Assembly: GCA_947652615.1 (NCBI GenBank)
Contig: CANTDX010000007.1
Coordinates: 28,250 to 92,249 of the forward strand
DNA from: an uncultured Dorea sp.
GTDB lineage: Bacteria > Bacillota > Clostridia > Lachnospirales > Lachnospiraceae
Length of the DNA: 64,000 nucleotides
Direction: 5' to 3'
The notes beneath the pieces are model-generated. The model searched no databases. It saw only the letters and a list, made by a program, of their open reading frames with translations, and was not told where the DNA came from. Each line of letters begins with the position of its first letter. Position 1 is the first letter of the stretch. This document shows, piece by piece, positions 6,960-16,110 of this stretch. The position numbers and the translations under genes are program-made.

Positions 6960-7640
6960 TTGCGTAAAAAAGTTGAATTGATCCTTTTGATCCTGCTGCT
7001 TGCCGGGTTGGTGGCTGTCAGCAGGAATCTGGGGGAATATGTGTCAAGCGGTAAGGTGAAGCTGTCTAAGAAGACGGTAGTCATAGATCCCGGACACGGC
7101 GGCGCCGATCCTGGTAAGATCGGGGTAAATGACGCGAAAGAAAAAGATATCAATCTGCAGGTTGCCAAGAGAGTTAAGAAGCTGTTGGAGGATAAGGGTG
7201 TAAAGGTGATCATGACAAGAGAAAAGGACCAGATGCTTTCAGAGGGAGGCACGGGAAGCAAGAAGGTGCAGGATATGAAGGAGAGGGTGAAGCTGATCAA
7301 CGATACGGCGCCGGATCTTGCGGTCAGCATCCATCAGAACAGCTACAGCGGAGGGGAAGTACACGGAGCACAGGTATTCTACTATACGCATTCGACGGAA
7401 GGGGAGAAGCTTGCAGAGATCATGCAGAAGGCGCTGCTGTCCGTAGACAAAGATAACCATCGGAAGGCGAAGGCAGACAGTACCTATTATCTCCTGCGGC
7501 GGACGGAAGTTCCGACGATTATTGTGGAATGCGGGTTCTTGAGTAATTATGAAGAGGCGGAGAAGCTGGTTGACGAGAAATATCAAAAACAGCTCGCAAA
7601 AGCGATCGTGAAGGGAATCGAATCTTGTCTGGCTGATTAG
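6960..7640 (+). CDS. cwlD: N-acetylmuramoyl-L-alanine amidase, CwlD-like
   Basis: 226-residue amidase_3 family enzyme that cleaves the bond between N-acetylmuramic acid and L-Ala. An uncleaved signal anchor (KVELILLILLLAGLVAVS) precedes the zinc motifs DPGHGGADPG (His ligand), a conserved Glu near KEKDINLQ, and SIHQNS, with the catalytic Glu in TIIVECGFLSN. Size and arrangement match CwlD, which removes stem peptides for muramic-lactam formation in spore cortex; a vegetative amidase is the alternative. The start is TTG at 6960, 7 nt after AGGAGG, and that site is locked in a long hairpin. Confidence 0.83.
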   Translation: MRKKVELILLILLLAGLVAVSRNLGEYVSSGKVKLSKKTVVIDPGHGGADPGKIGVNDAKEKDINLQVAKRVKKLLEDKGVKVIMTREKDQMLSEGGTGSKKVQDMKERVKLINDTAPDLAVSIHQNSYSGGEVHGAQVFYYTHSTEGEKLAEIMQKALLSVDKDNHRKAKADSTYYLLRRTEVPTIIVECGFLSNYEEAEKLVDEKYQKQLAKAIVKGIESCLAD

Positions 7641-7653
7641 AGTGTAGTATAAT
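7625..7653 (+). promoter_or_regulatory. possible promoter overlapping the start of the Sua5 gene
   Basis: TTGTCT (7625-7630), 17-bp spacer, TATAAT (7648-7653). The -10 box overlaps the ATG at 7652, and transcription would begin near 7660, right at the second ATG (7661). Confidence 0.4.
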
Positions 7654-8719
7654 GAAATCTATGAAGACGATAGTAGAACAGATTGATTTCAGACAAATGA
7701 ACATGGACATAATCACAAGAGCCGGAGAGATCCTGAGATCCGGCGGTCTGGTGGCATTCCCGACTGAGACGGTCTATGGACTTGGCGCGGATGCGCTGAA
7801 TGAACAGGCGGCGAAGAAGATCTATGCCGCCAAGGGAAGGCCGTCGGACAATCCGCTGATCGTGCATATTGCAGATATGGAAGCGATCGTGCAGATTGCA
7901 GAAGCCGTTCCCGAGAAGGCGAGGGCCGTTGCGGAGGCATTCTGGCCGGGGCCGCTCACCATGATATTCCAGAAGACCGGGGAAGTACCGATGGGAACGA
8001 CAGGGGGGCTTAACACTGTGGCGGTCCGTATGCCCGATCATAATGCGGCAAGGGCGCTGATCCGTGCGGGCGGCGGCTATATCGCCGCGCCCAGTGCGAA
8101 TACTTCCGGCCGTCCGAGTCCGACGACGGCACAGCATGTGGAGGAGGATCTGAATGGAAAGATAGATATGATCTTAGACGGAGGAGCTGTTGAGATCGGC
8201 GTGGAGTCGACGATCCTGGATATGACGGCAAAGCCGCCCATGATCTTAAGACCGGGGGCGGTTACCAGGGAGATGTTGGAGGAACTGATCGGGGAAGTGG
8301 CGGTGGACAAGTCCGTAATAGATGGCGACAGCCATGCGGCGCCCAAAGCGCCGGGGATGAAGTACCGCCACTATGCACCAAAGGCAGAGCTGACGGTGGT
8401 GGAGGGAAGCATTTCCCGGGCAGTGGATGAGATCATCCGCCTGACCGGGGAGAAGATCGCCGAAGGCTTCAAGGTAGGCATTATTGCGACCGAAGAGACG
8501 GTTTTAAGATACAGCATGGGAGAGGTGAAATGCATCGGAGCCAGGGGGGATGAAGAAGCCATCGCCAGCCATCTGTATGGAATACTGCGGGAATTCGACA
8601 GCATCGGGACCGACTATATATACAGTGAAGCTTTCGGAAGAGAAGGAATCGGAAGCGCAGTCATGAACCGTCTGCTGAAGGCAGCAGGGCAGCGCATAAT
8701 AGACGCCGGCGGCAAATAA
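7652..8719 (+). CDS. threonylcarbamoyl-AMP synthase, Sua5/YwlC type
   Basis: 355-residue enzyme that makes threonylcarbamoyl-AMP from threonine, bicarbonate and ATP, the first step of the t6A modification at position 37 of ANN-decoding tRNAs. The YrdC domain (about 20-205) shows VAFPTETVYGLGADA, KGRPSDNPL and APSANTSGRPSPT. A Sua5 C-terminal domain (about 240-355) follows after the PGMKYRHYAPK linker, which distinguishes it from the short TsaC form. No clear ribosome site precedes either ATG 7652 or ATG 7661, and a possible -10 box overlaps the first. It is followed by upp with a good ribosome site, a pairing also found near ywlC-upp in Bacillus. Confidence 0.9.
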   Translation: MKSMKTIVEQIDFRQMNMDIITRAGEILRSGGLVAFPTETVYGLGADALNEQAAKKIYAAKGRPSDNPLIVHIADMEAIVQIAEAVPEKARAVAEAFWPGPLTMIFQKTGEVPMGTTGGLNTVAVRMPDHNAARALIRAGGGYIAAPSANTSGRPSPTTAQHVEEDLNGKIDMILDGGAVEIGVESTILDMTAKPPMILRPGAVTREMLEELIGEVAVDKSVIDGDSHAAPKAPGMKYRHYAPKAELTVVEGSISRAVDEIIRLTGEKIAEGFKVGIIATEETVLRYSMGEVKCIGARGDEEAIASHLYGILREFDSIGTDYIYSEAFGREGIGSAVMNRLLKAAGQRIIDAGGK

Positions 8720-8737
8720 TCGAAAAGGAGAGAAGAG

Positions 8738-9367
8738 ATGTCTAAGATACAAGTTATGGATCATCCGCTGATCCGACATAAGATAACCTATATCCGTCAG
8801 GAGGAGGTGGGCTCAAAGGAATTCCGTGAGATCGTAAGTGAGATTGCGGCGCTGATGTGTTATGAGGCTTCCAGGGACCTGAAGCTTGAGAAGGTGAAGA
8901 TCAAGACTCCGATCTGTGAGACGTATGGGGAAGAACTGAGCGGCAAGAAGCTTGCGGTTGTGCCGATCTTAAGGGCAGGGCTTGGGATGGTAGACGGAAT
9001 CCTTAAGATGATTCCGGCGGCGAAGGTGGGCCATATCGGACTGTACCGTGACCCTGAGACATATGAGCCTGTAGAATATTACTGCAAATTACCGGCGGAC
9101 TGTAATGAGCGGGAAGTGTTCGTGGTGGACCCGATGCTGGCGACCGGCGGGTCCAGTGCAGCGGCGATCCAGATGTTGAAGGACAAGGGTGTGAAGTATA
9201 TCCGGTTCCTGTGCATCATTGCCGCGCCGGAGGGCGTAGAGAGGATGAAAGCAGAGCATCCGGATGTAGATCTGTATATCGGGGCGCTGGACGGCCATCT
9301 CAACGAGCACAAGTATATAGTCCCGGGGCTTGGGGATGCCGGCGACCGCATTTTCGGGACGAAATAA
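8738..9367 (+). CDS. upp: uracil phosphoribosyltransferase
   Basis: 209 residues, full length for the family. It converts uracil and PRPP to UMP in pyrimidine salvage. The PRPP-binding loop reads [16 protein letters not shown], the N-terminal signature is [14 protein letters not shown], and the uracil-binding C-terminus contains [17 protein letters not shown]. The start follows AAGGAGAG, 18 bp after the Sua5 gene, so it is probably cotranscribed. It ends only 3 bp from the convergent DUF2508 gene, with no visible terminator between them. Confidence 0.97.
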   Translation: MSKIQVMDHPLIRHKITYIRQEEVGSKEFREIVSEIAALMCYEASRDLKLEKVKIKTPICETYGEELSGKKLAVVPILRAGLGMVDGILKMIPAAKVGHIGLYRDPETYEPVEYYCKLPADCNEREVFVVDPMLATGGSSAAAIQMLKDKGVKYIRFLCIIAAPEGVERMKAEHPDVDLYIGALDGHLNEHKYIVPGLGDAGDRIFGTK

Positions 9368-9370
9368 TCC

Positions 9371-9607
9371 TCAGATGATCTTGGCCTGCCTCAGCAGGAA
9401 CCGGTAGCGCAGCAGGGCGGCGTTGCCCATGTAGATATAAGAGTCGATCAGGTCAGGATCAGAAGCATTCTGGAAATTATTATAGGCATCTTCAATCTGA
9501 CGGCGTGCGGCGGCGATCTCTTCTAACAGAGTGTTGGCCGCCGGGTCGTAGGACAGACGTTTGTAGATGTCTTCTTCTGTTGCATTTCTTCGTTCAAATA
9601 ATCTCAT
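9371..9607 (-). CDS. DUF2508 (YaaL-like) small protein
   Basis: 78-residue cytoplasmic protein with the features of DUF2508: an N-terminal charged segment MRLFERRN and a helical core LLEEIAAARRQIEDAYNNF followed by DPDLIDSYIY and YRFLLRQAK. The start was taken at 9607 because GGAGGTGG precedes it. Function is unknown. In Bacillus the homologue yaaL sits between recR and bofA; here the gene is divergent from a BofA-like gene, preserving that association without recR. Confidence 0.78.
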   Translation of the reverse strand: MRLFERRNATEEDIYKRLSYDPAANTLLEEIAAARRQIEDAYNNFQNASDPDLIDSYIYMGNAALLRYRFLLRQAKII

Positions 9608-9730
9608 AATCCACCTCCGTACAGTTGAATCGTTTCCAGATATAACTAGTATAGGCAGAATTTGTGAATAAAATACCCGGTACAAGGATATATATGGTAT
9701 TAGGAAATATGATCAGAACCGGAGGGAAAT

Positions 9731-9940
9731 ATGTCAGAGCAAAGATCGAATCTGCTGAGCAACTTTATTGTACGGGCAATTATCGGGTCCGCCATGATAT
9801 TTTTCATCAATGAATTCCTGAGCGCACAGGGGATTGCCGTGCAGGTGGGATTGAATCCGTGGACGGTTTTGACATCGGGAATCCTTGGAACTCCTGGGGT
9901 TGCGCTTCTCTATGGGATATCTTTCTATGGAATTTTGTAG
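9731..9940 (+). CDS. bofA: BofA-like inhibitor of pro-sigma-K processing
   Basis: 69 residues with two hydrophobic segments (FIVRAIIGSAMIFFINEFL and ILGTPGVALLYGISFYGIL). The C-terminal pattern GLNPWTVLTSGILGTPGVALLYG is cut here to its key part, LGTPGVALLYG, the hallmark of BofA. In Bacillus BofA holds the SpoIVFB protease inactive in the outer forespore membrane until engulfment is complete. Ribosome site GGAGGG precedes the ATG. It is divergent from the DUF2508 gene. The presence of BofA is one of the clearest hints that the host sporulates. Confidence 0.85.
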   Translation: MSEQRSNLLSNFIVRAIIGSAMIFFINEFLSAQGIAVQVGLNPWTVLTSGILGTPGVALLYGISFYGIL

Positions 9941-9976
9941 GTGTTGCACAAAGTTTGGGTTTTTCTAAAAATGGGG

Positions 9977-10262
9977 TGGACAAATCATGGGAGAGAGGTT
10001 TATAATCATCCTACAAGTTACAAATCAAGTGACTTGTATCTGATAGTTTCAAGATAGTCGATAGATTCATAACATTCAAAAGATTTTTAAAATTCCTCAG
10101 ATAAGATAATCTAAAAGATTTCAGTAAGTTCAGGTTAATCGTGTTTTCAAAGTGTTCGATGCCGTATCGGCAGCAATTCACGTAGTAAAAGAATGGAAGT
10201 GTAATGTATTGTAACGATGCAGTTTTTCTGAACTGTAACGGTGTATTGATAGGAGGGATATT
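9977..10262 (+). promoter_or_regulatory. promoter and long leader of the Tad pilus operon
   Basis: TGGACA (9977-9982), 18-bp spacer and TATAAT (10001-10006) would start a leader of about 250 nt with no ORF. ACAAGTTAC near 10013 pairs with GTGACTTGT to make an early hairpin. The rest is AT-rich and I see no known riboswitch. Together with 9941-9976 this is the gene-free stretch before the pilus genes. Confidence 0.45.
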
Positions 10263-10264
10263 AT

Positions 10265-11182
10265 GTGAGCAGCAGAAGTCTGGTAATCTGTGACCAGGAG
10301 GAAGGATATGCTGCAGCCTTTGCCGTATTTCTTACGAAGAAAAAGGAACTTGCCTTTCAGGTGCAGGTGTGTGACAGTTTGGCCCAGGTGACCGCGGTTC
10401 TTGAAGAGCACCCGATCGACATTCTTCTGGTCGGCGGGAATTACCCGGTCAGGGAACGGGGGAAACTGGAAGCGGGAAGTGTATTTGTTCTTGCAGAGTC
10501 CGGGAAGGTTAAGACGAACCCCAGGGAGGTGGCGGTCTATAAGTACCAGTCAGGCGAAGCGATCCTGGCAGAGATCATCTGCGGATGCAGCAAGGAAAAT
10601 AAAACAGAAGATCTGTACCTCCGTTCGGTAAAAACCAGTCAGGTCAGGGTGATCGGTATCTTTTCGCCGGTCCACAGAAGCGGGAAGACAAGCTATGGAC
10701 TTAAGCTGGGGCAGGAGATGGCAGCATCGGCGAATGTGCTGTACCTCAATATGGAACTGTACGGAGGGATCGGCGGATATTTCCCGGAGGAAGGACATAC
10801 CCTGGCGGATGCGCTGTATTATTCGAGACAGGAAAGCAGGAATCTGGGATTGATCCTTCCAACGCTTGTGAAGCATATGGGAACGTTGGACTATCTGCTT
10901 CCGGTGCGCGTGTCCGAGGATATTAAGGCGGTTCCGCTGGAGGAATGGACAAGTATGATCGTTCAGATCGCGGAACAGAGTATCTATGATGTGTTGATCC
11001 TGGATATAGACGAGGGGCTTAAGGATGTATACGGCCTGCTTCGTCTGTGTACAGAGATCTGTGTTCCATCAGCCAGAGATCCGGCGGCGGAGGCGAAGCT
11101 TCTGCAGATGGAAGGAGAGATGCATTTGCTTGGGTTCGATGATGTAAGGAAGAAAATGAAGAAGAAGGAGCTGATCACGTGA
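10265..11182 (+). CDS. tadZ: TadZ/CpaE-like pilus localisation protein
   Basis: 305 residues. The N-terminal 110 residues look like a degenerate receiver domain, and residues 120-300 form a ParA/MinD-type domain with a deviant Walker A (SPVHRSGKTSYG) and VLILDIDEG at the Walker B position. TadZ proteins mark the site of pilus assembly. The GTG at 10265 is the start: the overlapping ATG at 10263 runs straight into a stop, and TAGGAGGG lies upstream. Its stop overlaps the next start (GTGA), showing translational coupling to TadA. First gene of the operon. Confidence 0.82.
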   Translation: MSSRSLVICDQEEGYAAAFAVFLTKKKELAFQVQVCDSLAQVTAVLEEHPIDILLVGGNYPVRERGKLEAGSVFVLAESGKVKTNPREVAVYKYQSGEAILAEIICGCSKENKTEDLYLRSVKTSQVRVIGIFSPVHRSGKTSYGLKLGQEMAASANVLYLNMELYGGIGGYFPEEGHTLADALYYSRQESRNLGLILPTLVKHMGTLDYLLPVRVSEDIKAVPLEEWTSMIVQIAEQSIYDVLILDIDEGLKDVYGLLRLCTEICVPSARDPAAEAKLLQMEGEMHLLGFDDVRKKMKKKELIT

Positions 11183-12387
11183 TAGGTTCAGAACAGCTCC
11201 ATGCCAGGATACTGGAGAGACTGGATATGACAAGAGAGATTGAAGACGAGGAGCTGACGCAGTTGATCTATCATGTTCTTAAGGAGGCGTCGGAGGAGGA
11301 ATATCTGTCTCTTGATGAGAAGACCATACTGGGCCGGGAGCTGTTCAATGCGTTCCGGAAGCTGGATCTTCTTCAGGAATTCCTGGAGGATGAGACGATC
11401 ACAGAGATTATGATCAATGGAACGCAGAATATATTCTATGAAAGAAACGGCAGGATCCTGCAGTCGGGTAAGCGGTTCCTGTCCAAGGACAAGCTGGAAG
11501 ATGTGGTCCAACAGATCGCAGCGGGGTCAAACCGTCTGGTAAATGAGGCTTCGCCGATCGTTGATGCCAGACTTCCGGACGGTTCCAGAGTCAATGTGGT
11601 CTTGGACCCAATCGCATTGGACGGGCCGATCGTTACGATCCGTAAATTCTCCAAAGAGGCAATTACCATGGAACAGTTGATTTCCTGGAATTCTGTCAGT
11701 GAGGAGGTATCAGGATTTCTCGCCGGTCTGGTGGCGGCAGGTTACAACATTTTCATAAGCGGCGGGACAGGCTCGGGAAAGACCACCTTCTTAAATGCGC
11801 TGTCGCAGTATATTCCAAAGACAGAGAGGATCATCACTATAGAGGACAATGCCGAGCTTAAGATTCAGGATGTACCGAATCTGGTAAGGCTGGAGGCAAG
11901 AAATGCGAATGTGGAAGGAACGGGCGCGGTTACGATCCGTGATCTGATCCGGTCGGCGCTTCGGATGCGGCCGGATCGGATCGTGGTAGGAGAAGTGCGC
12001 GGCGAGGAGGCGATAGACATGCTGCAAGCCCTGAACACGGGCCATGACGGTTCCTTAAGCACCGGTCATGCCAACAGTCCGCGTGATATGCTGAGCAGGC
12101 TGGAGACGATGGTCTTGATGGGAATGGAATTGCCGCTTCCGGCTATCCAGAGACAGATTGCCTCTGGTATTGATCTGATCGTTCATCTGGGAAGGTTGAG
12201 GGACAGGAGCCGGAAGGTGCTTGAGGCATCGGAGGTATTGGGATATGAGGACGGCGAGATTCGGCTTAAGACGCTGTATAAATTCGTAGAGACAGGAGAG
12301 CAGGATGGGAAGATACAGGGAGAATGGAGGAAATATGGCGAGATCACGCACCGGGGGAAACTCTGGGCGGCGGGGTGTGACGCGTGA
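11179..12387 (+). CDS. tadA: pilus assembly ATPase TadA/CpaF
   Basis: 402-residue secretion ATPase of the type II/IV family that powers assembly of Flp pili. It has the CpaF N-terminal helical domain, Walker [15 protein letters not shown] (about 195), the Asp box [10 protein letters not shown], Walker [14 protein letters not shown] and the His box [18 protein letters not shown] start overlapping the previous stop by 4 nt. The C-terminal 18 codons overlap the start of tadB, so the genes are tightly coupled. Confidence 0.95.
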   Translation: MIGSEQLHARILERLDMTREIEDEELTQLIYHVLKEASEEEYLSLDEKTILGRELFNAFRKLDLLQEFLEDETITEIMINGTQNIFYERNGRILQSGKRFLSKDKLEDVVQQIAAGSNRLVNEASPIVDARLPDGSRVNVVLDPIALDGPIVTIRKFSKEAITMEQLISWNSVSEEVSGFLAGLVAAGYNIFISGGTGSGKTTFLNALSQYIPKTERIITIEDNAELKIQDVPNLVRLEARNANVEGTGAVTIRDLIRSALRMRPDRIVVGEVRGEEAIDMLQALNTGHDGSLSTGHANSPRDMLSRLETMVLMGMELPLPAIQRQIASGIDLIVHLGRLRDRSRKVLEASEVLGYEDGEIRLKTLYKFVETGEQDGKIQGEWRKYGEITHRGKLWAAGCDA

Positions 12388-13129
12388 CAGGAAGAATTGT
12401 TGGCAGCAGGATGTGACGAAGAAAGAGTATCTGTGGTATGCGGCAAAAGCGGCAGGCCTGACGATGATTACGGCGTGGCTGTATTATCGGTCTTTACTGA
12501 TGGCGCTTCCGTTGATTCCATTGCTGATCTGGCATCTGCGGATGATGGAAGCGGAGGGGATCAAGAAGAAGGAGATGGAATTTCAGGTGCAGTTCAAGGA
12601 AGCGATACAGGCGGTGTCCGCTGCGCTGAATACGGGCTATTCGGTGGAGAATGCCTTCAAGGAAGCGCAGAAGGAGCTGCGGCTGATCTATCCGGAAGGA
12701 GTAAGGATCTCTAAGGAGTTGATGATCATAACGCGGCAGCTTCAGATCCATGTGCCTCTGGAGCAGATCCTAGAGGAATTCGGGGAGCGCACACAGACAG
12801 AGGATGTCCAGAACTTTGTGACAGTATTTGCGGCAGCCAAGAGAAGCGGCGGCAATATGATCGCGATCATACAGGATACAGTCAGGCAGATCGGAGATAA
12901 GATAGATGTGAAGCGGGAGATCGATACGATACTCGCGTCCAAGCGGTATGAGTTCCGGGTAATGTCGGCGGTTCCTTATGCGATCATTGGGTATATGTCT
13001 CTAAGCTTCCCGGAATTCATGGACTGCTTATATGGGAATATCCTTGGAATAGGAGTGATGACGGTATGTTTGGCAATCTATATGGGCGCTTATTATCTTG
13101 GTGTAAGGATGATAAGGATCGAAGTGTGA
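12335..13129 (+). CDS. tadB: pilus assembly inner-membrane protein TadB
   Basis: 264-residue polytopic membrane protein with one T2SSF (GspF-like) domain: two N-terminal hydrophobic stretches (about 30-60), the cytoplasmic helical domain MEFQVQFKEAIQAVSAALNT to about 190, and two C-terminal membrane segments. It forms the platform on which TadA acts together with TadC. The start ATG 12335 is preceded by GGAGG and overlaps tadA by 53 nt. The stop overlaps the likely tadC start as GTGA. Confidence 0.85.
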   Translation: MARSRTGGNSGRRGVTRDRKNCWQQDVTKKEYLWYAAKAAGLTMITAWLYYRSLLMALPLIPLLIWHLRMMEAEGIKKKEMEFQVQFKEAIQAVSAALNTGYSVENAFKEAQKELRLIYPEGVRISKELMIITRQLQIHVPLEQILEEFGERTQTEDVQNFVTVFAAAKRSGGNMIAIIQDTVRQIGDKIDVKREIDTILASKRYEFRVMSAVPYAIIGYMSLSFPEFMDCLYGNILGIGVMTVCLAIYMGAYYLGVRMIRIEV

Positions 13130-14337
13130 AGGCGTTGGCGGTGAGCGTACTGCTGGCGGGCGGAGTATTTCTTCTGGCGGCAGATTACCTGCGCTCAGTG
13201 AGGGAGACAGATGGGAGTATTCAGAGAAATACATATGGACAGGGAAGCAGAACGGAAGAGCTGGAGGTATCGATAGCGGGAGGAGAGGTAAGATTCCCGG
13301 CAGAGATCCAGGTAGCAGAACAGCAGTATAGTACAGAAGAGATCCAGGAATTATTTCAAAGAGTCATCCGGCACATGGAGAAGCTGATCCTGGGAGAAAA
13401 CAGAAGCCTTGACAGGGTTGAGAAGGATATGAATCTGCTGTCGGAGGTTCCGGGCGAGCCGGTTATGATCTCCTGGGAGCTTGACCGCTATGATGTGATG
13501 AATATCAGGGGTGAGATACAGGAAGATGCACTGAAGGAAGAAGGAACCCTGGTTACTTTAAGCGCCGTTCTTACCTACAGTGAGAATGAGGAAGAACAGG
13601 CATTGTACCAGTGTACTGCGAATATTTTCCCCAGGACATTGGAGGAAGGGGAGAAGAGCAGAGAACAGGCGGCAGGAGAGATCCGGAAGAGGGAAGAAGA
13701 GAGCCGGGCACAGAGGGAGTTCCAGCTTCCTGACACGCTCCTGGGCAAAGAAGCCGCCTACTATCAGAGGATGGATTGCCGCGGACTGGTGCTGATAGTT
13801 ATGGCTGTGCTGATTGGAATTCTGCTATATGCGTTAGAGATTCAGAACAAAGGAAAGGCGAGAGAAGAGAGGAAGCGGCAGATGCTACTGGATTATCCGG
13901 AGATCGTGAACAAGATGACGCTCTTCCTTGGAGCCGGGATGACTGCCAAACGCGCCTGGAAAAAGGTGGTGGAGGATTACGAACGGCAGAAGGGATCGCG
14001 GGGAGAAAGGTATGCATATGAGGAGATGAAGCGTACCTGTTATGAGATGGAGAGCGGTGTCACGGAACCGGAAAGTTATGAGAATTTTGGAAGGCGCTGT
14101 GATGTGCAGGTCTATGTAAGATTTGGGGCGCTGCTGTCGCAGAACTTGAGAAAAGGGACGAAGGGGCTGACGCAGATGCTTAAACTGGAAGCGATTCAGG
14201 CTTTTGAGGAACGAAAAGCCAAGGCAAGAAGGCTTGGGGAGGAAGCAGGAACGAAGCTTTTACTGCCCATGTTCCTGATGCTTGCGATCGTCCTGGTGAT
14301 CGTAATCGTGCCGGCATTTCTGTCGGTGCAGATATAA
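13126..14337 (+). CDS. tadC: pilus assembly inner-membrane protein TadC
   Basis: 403 residues. A membrane anchor at the N-terminus (ALAVSVLLAGGVFLLAADYL) is followed by about 180 residues of charged, probably extracytoplasmic sequence, a second membrane segment (LVLIVMAVLIGILLYAL), a GspF-like cytoplasmic domain (KMTLFLGAGMTAKRAWKKVV) and a last helix. The long insert after the first anchor is typical of clostridial TadC. GTG at 13126 is preferred since it gives the same 4-nt overlap seen in this operon and follows AAGGA; ATG 13066 is the alternative. Confidence 0.8.
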   Translation: MKALAVSVLLAGGVFLLAADYLRSVRETDGSIQRNTYGQGSRTEELEVSIAGGEVRFPAEIQVAEQQYSTEEIQELFQRVIRHMEKLILGENRSLDRVEKDMNLLSEVPGEPVMISWELDRYDVMNIRGEIQEDALKEEGTLVTLSAVLTYSENEEEQALYQCTANIFPRTLEEGEKSREQAAGEIRKREEESRAQREFQLPDTLLGKEAAYYQRMDCRGLVLIVMAVLIGILLYALEIQNKGKAREERKRQMLLDYPEIVNKMTLFLGAGMTAKRAWKKVVEDYERQKGSRGERYAYEEMKRTCYEMESGVTEPESYENFGRRCDVQVYVRFGALLSQNLRKGTKGLTQMLKLEAIQAFEERKAKARRLGEEAGTKLLLPMFLMLAIVLVIVIVPAFLSVQI

Positions 14338-14350
14338 AGGAGGTTATGAT

Positions 14351-14527
14351 ATGTGGAGAATGAGATATGTGTTGAAGAAGTTAGAAGAGGAAGACGGAGT
14401 CGGCGTGGTAGAGATTATATTGATCCTGGTGGTGCTGATCGGATTGGTTATTATCTTCAAATCCCAGCTTACCAGTCTGGTGCAGAATATTTTCAGCAAG
14501 ATCGTAAGCGAGAGCGCAGGTATCTGA
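14351..14527 (+). CDS. Flp-type pilin, 58 residues
   Basis: Small major-pilin candidate below the usual ORF cutoff. A short charged leader (WRMRYVLKKLEEEDGVGVVE) is followed by a hydrophobic helix IILILVVLIGLVIIF and a short tail. The G-x-x-x-E spacing before the helix (GVGVVE) is what prepilin peptidases recognise, with Glu at mature position 5. Ribosome site AAAGGAGG lies upstream. Its stop overlaps the next start by one base (TGATG). It lies right after tadC, as expected for the pilin of this operon. Confidence 0.82.
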   Translation: MWRMRYVLKKLEEEDGVGVVEIILILVVLIGLVIIFKSQLTSLVQNIFSKIVSESAGI

Positions 14528-15960
14528 TGGGAGTATGCGGTAAATGCCAAGGCGGTATGTACAAGGGAGAGGTGACCGCATTCCTGAGCCTGATCTTTAT
14601 CCTGTTGGTCACCTTTATAGGGGGAATCATGGAGAGCGCGTCTATCCAGTTGGCCAAGAATTATCGGAGAGCCGATGCGAACCGGGCGATGGAGAGTGTC
14701 TTTGCGGAATATCAGAAGGAGCTTCTGGAGGAGTATGATATATTTGCATTGGACGGCAGCTATGAGACGGGGCAGTATGGAGAGCAGAATATTATAGACA
14801 GGCTGACATATTACGGCGCCGGAAGCATGGAGCATAAGTTGGAGCGGATCCAGTTCCTTACGGACCGGGGGTGTCTTGGGTTTTGCGGCCAGATCTCGGC
14901 ATACATGGGGCACAAGTACGGGCTGGATGTGATGAAGGATATGCTGGGAATGACATCTGTGTGGGGGCAGCAGGAAGAGAAGGCCAAGTCGTATGCCCGG
15001 GAAGACCAGGCGTGCCAGGACCGCCTGGACGAGCTGCTAAGTGAACAGGACGGAGAATTGCCTGACGAAGGAAACCCAATCGTACATGCAGGGCAGTTAA
15101 AGAGCTCACCGATATTGTCACTGGTAATGCCTAAGGATAGGACGGTATCGGAGAAACGGGTGGACAGTCAGGAATTGCTGTCGGCAAGAGAACGAAATAC
15201 AGGATACGGGGAATTTGCGGATGTCGGGGAAGAGAACGGGAATCTGTCTTCTCTGATCCTGGGGGAATATCTTCTGGAGCATTTTACCAGGTTTACGGAT
15301 AATGCTTCGGGCGCCTCCAGTGAAATCCGTTCCCTGGAGGCGGACGGGCTTCGTCCGATTGCGTACGAACTGGAGTATATTCTGGCGGGAAAGGGCAGCG
15401 ACCGGGAGAATCTGGAGTCGGTTGTAAAGAAGCTGCTGCTTATGCGGTTCGTTCCAAACTATACGTATATCCAGACGGACAGTGAGATGAGAGCAGAGGC
15501 AGAGTCCATGGCGCTTACCCTGTGTACGCTGTTAGCAGTACCGGCTATTACGGAAGCCGCCGCGCAGGGGATTCTCTTGGCCTGGGCTTACGGAGAGTCT
15601 GTGATGGATATTCGGTCGCTGCTTAGGGGAAGCAAGGTGCCGCTGATCAAAACAAAAGAGAGCTGGCAGCTCCAATTGTCGAAGCTTCTCACTCTTGGAA
15701 CGGAGGAAGACTGCAGTGAAGGCCGGGATGCGGAAAATGGACTGAACTATTCGGAATATCTTCGGATTCTGTTGTTTCTGACGAAGAAGGACACGGCCGC
15801 GCTGCGGGCGCTCGATATCATAGAGCAGAATCTTAGAAAAGTACATGGACAGACGTATTTTCGGGCGGATCTGTGTGTCAGCCGGTTAGAGATGAAGTCG
15901 GTCTGCAGCTTAAGAAGAGGAATCCGTTATGATTTTAAGACGTATTATGGTTACCGATGA
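14527..15960 (+). CDS. DUF5702 domain protein of the Tad operon
   Basis: 477 residues. After a short head (with CGKC) comes the pilin-like segment YKGEVTAFLSLIFILLVTFIGG, followed by a long, mostly helical extracytoplasmic region with acidic patches. Family features match DUF5702, which occurs in clostridial Tad loci as a large pseudopilin-like component. Start ATG 14527 overlaps the pilin stop; ATG 14557 is possible too. The Glu before the hydrophobic stretch (KGEVTAF) would allow prepilin processing. Role probably pilus structural or assembly component. Confidence 0.75.
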   Translation: MGVCGKCQGGMYKGEVTAFLSLIFILLVTFIGGIMESASIQLAKNYRRADANRAMESVFAEYQKELLEEYDIFALDGSYETGQYGEQNIIDRLTYYGAGSMEHKLERIQFLTDRGCLGFCGQISAYMGHKYGLDVMKDMLGMTSVWGQQEEKAKSYAREDQACQDRLDELLSEQDGELPDEGNPIVHAGQLKSSPILSLVMPKDRTVSEKRVDSQELLSARERNTGYGEFADVGEENGNLSSLILGEYLLEHFTRFTDNASGASSEIRSLEADGLRPIAYELEYILAGKGSDRENLESVVKKLLLMRFVPNYTYIQTDSEMRAEAESMALTLCTLLAVPAITEAAAQGILLAWAYGESVMDIRSLLRGSKVPLIKTKESWQLQLSKLLTLGTEEDCSEGRDAENGLNYSEYLRILLFLTKKDTAALRALDIIEQNLRKVHGQTYFRADLCVSRLEMKSVCSLRRGIRYDFKTYYGYR

Positions 15961-15992
15961 TTGTGTAATGCTGTACTGACAGAGGCAGATAC

Positions 15993-16045
15993 AGATATCC
16001 TTCCGGATATCTTAGAAATCCGAAAGAAATAGCAGGTTATTTCTT
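15993..16045 (+). repeat. two adjacent hairpins inside the Tad operon
   Basis: AGATATCC-TTCC-GGATATCT (15993-16012) and AAGAAAT...ATTTCTT (16024-16030 with 16039-16045) follow one another in the 150-bp gap before the TadE-like gene. Neither has a U-tract, so processing or message-stability roles are more likely than termination. Confidence 0.55.
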
Positions 16046-16110
16046 GAAGATTCCTTAACAGGATCCAAATATAGGACAAAAAATATAAAGAAAGGAGAAG
16101 GATTCGTTCG

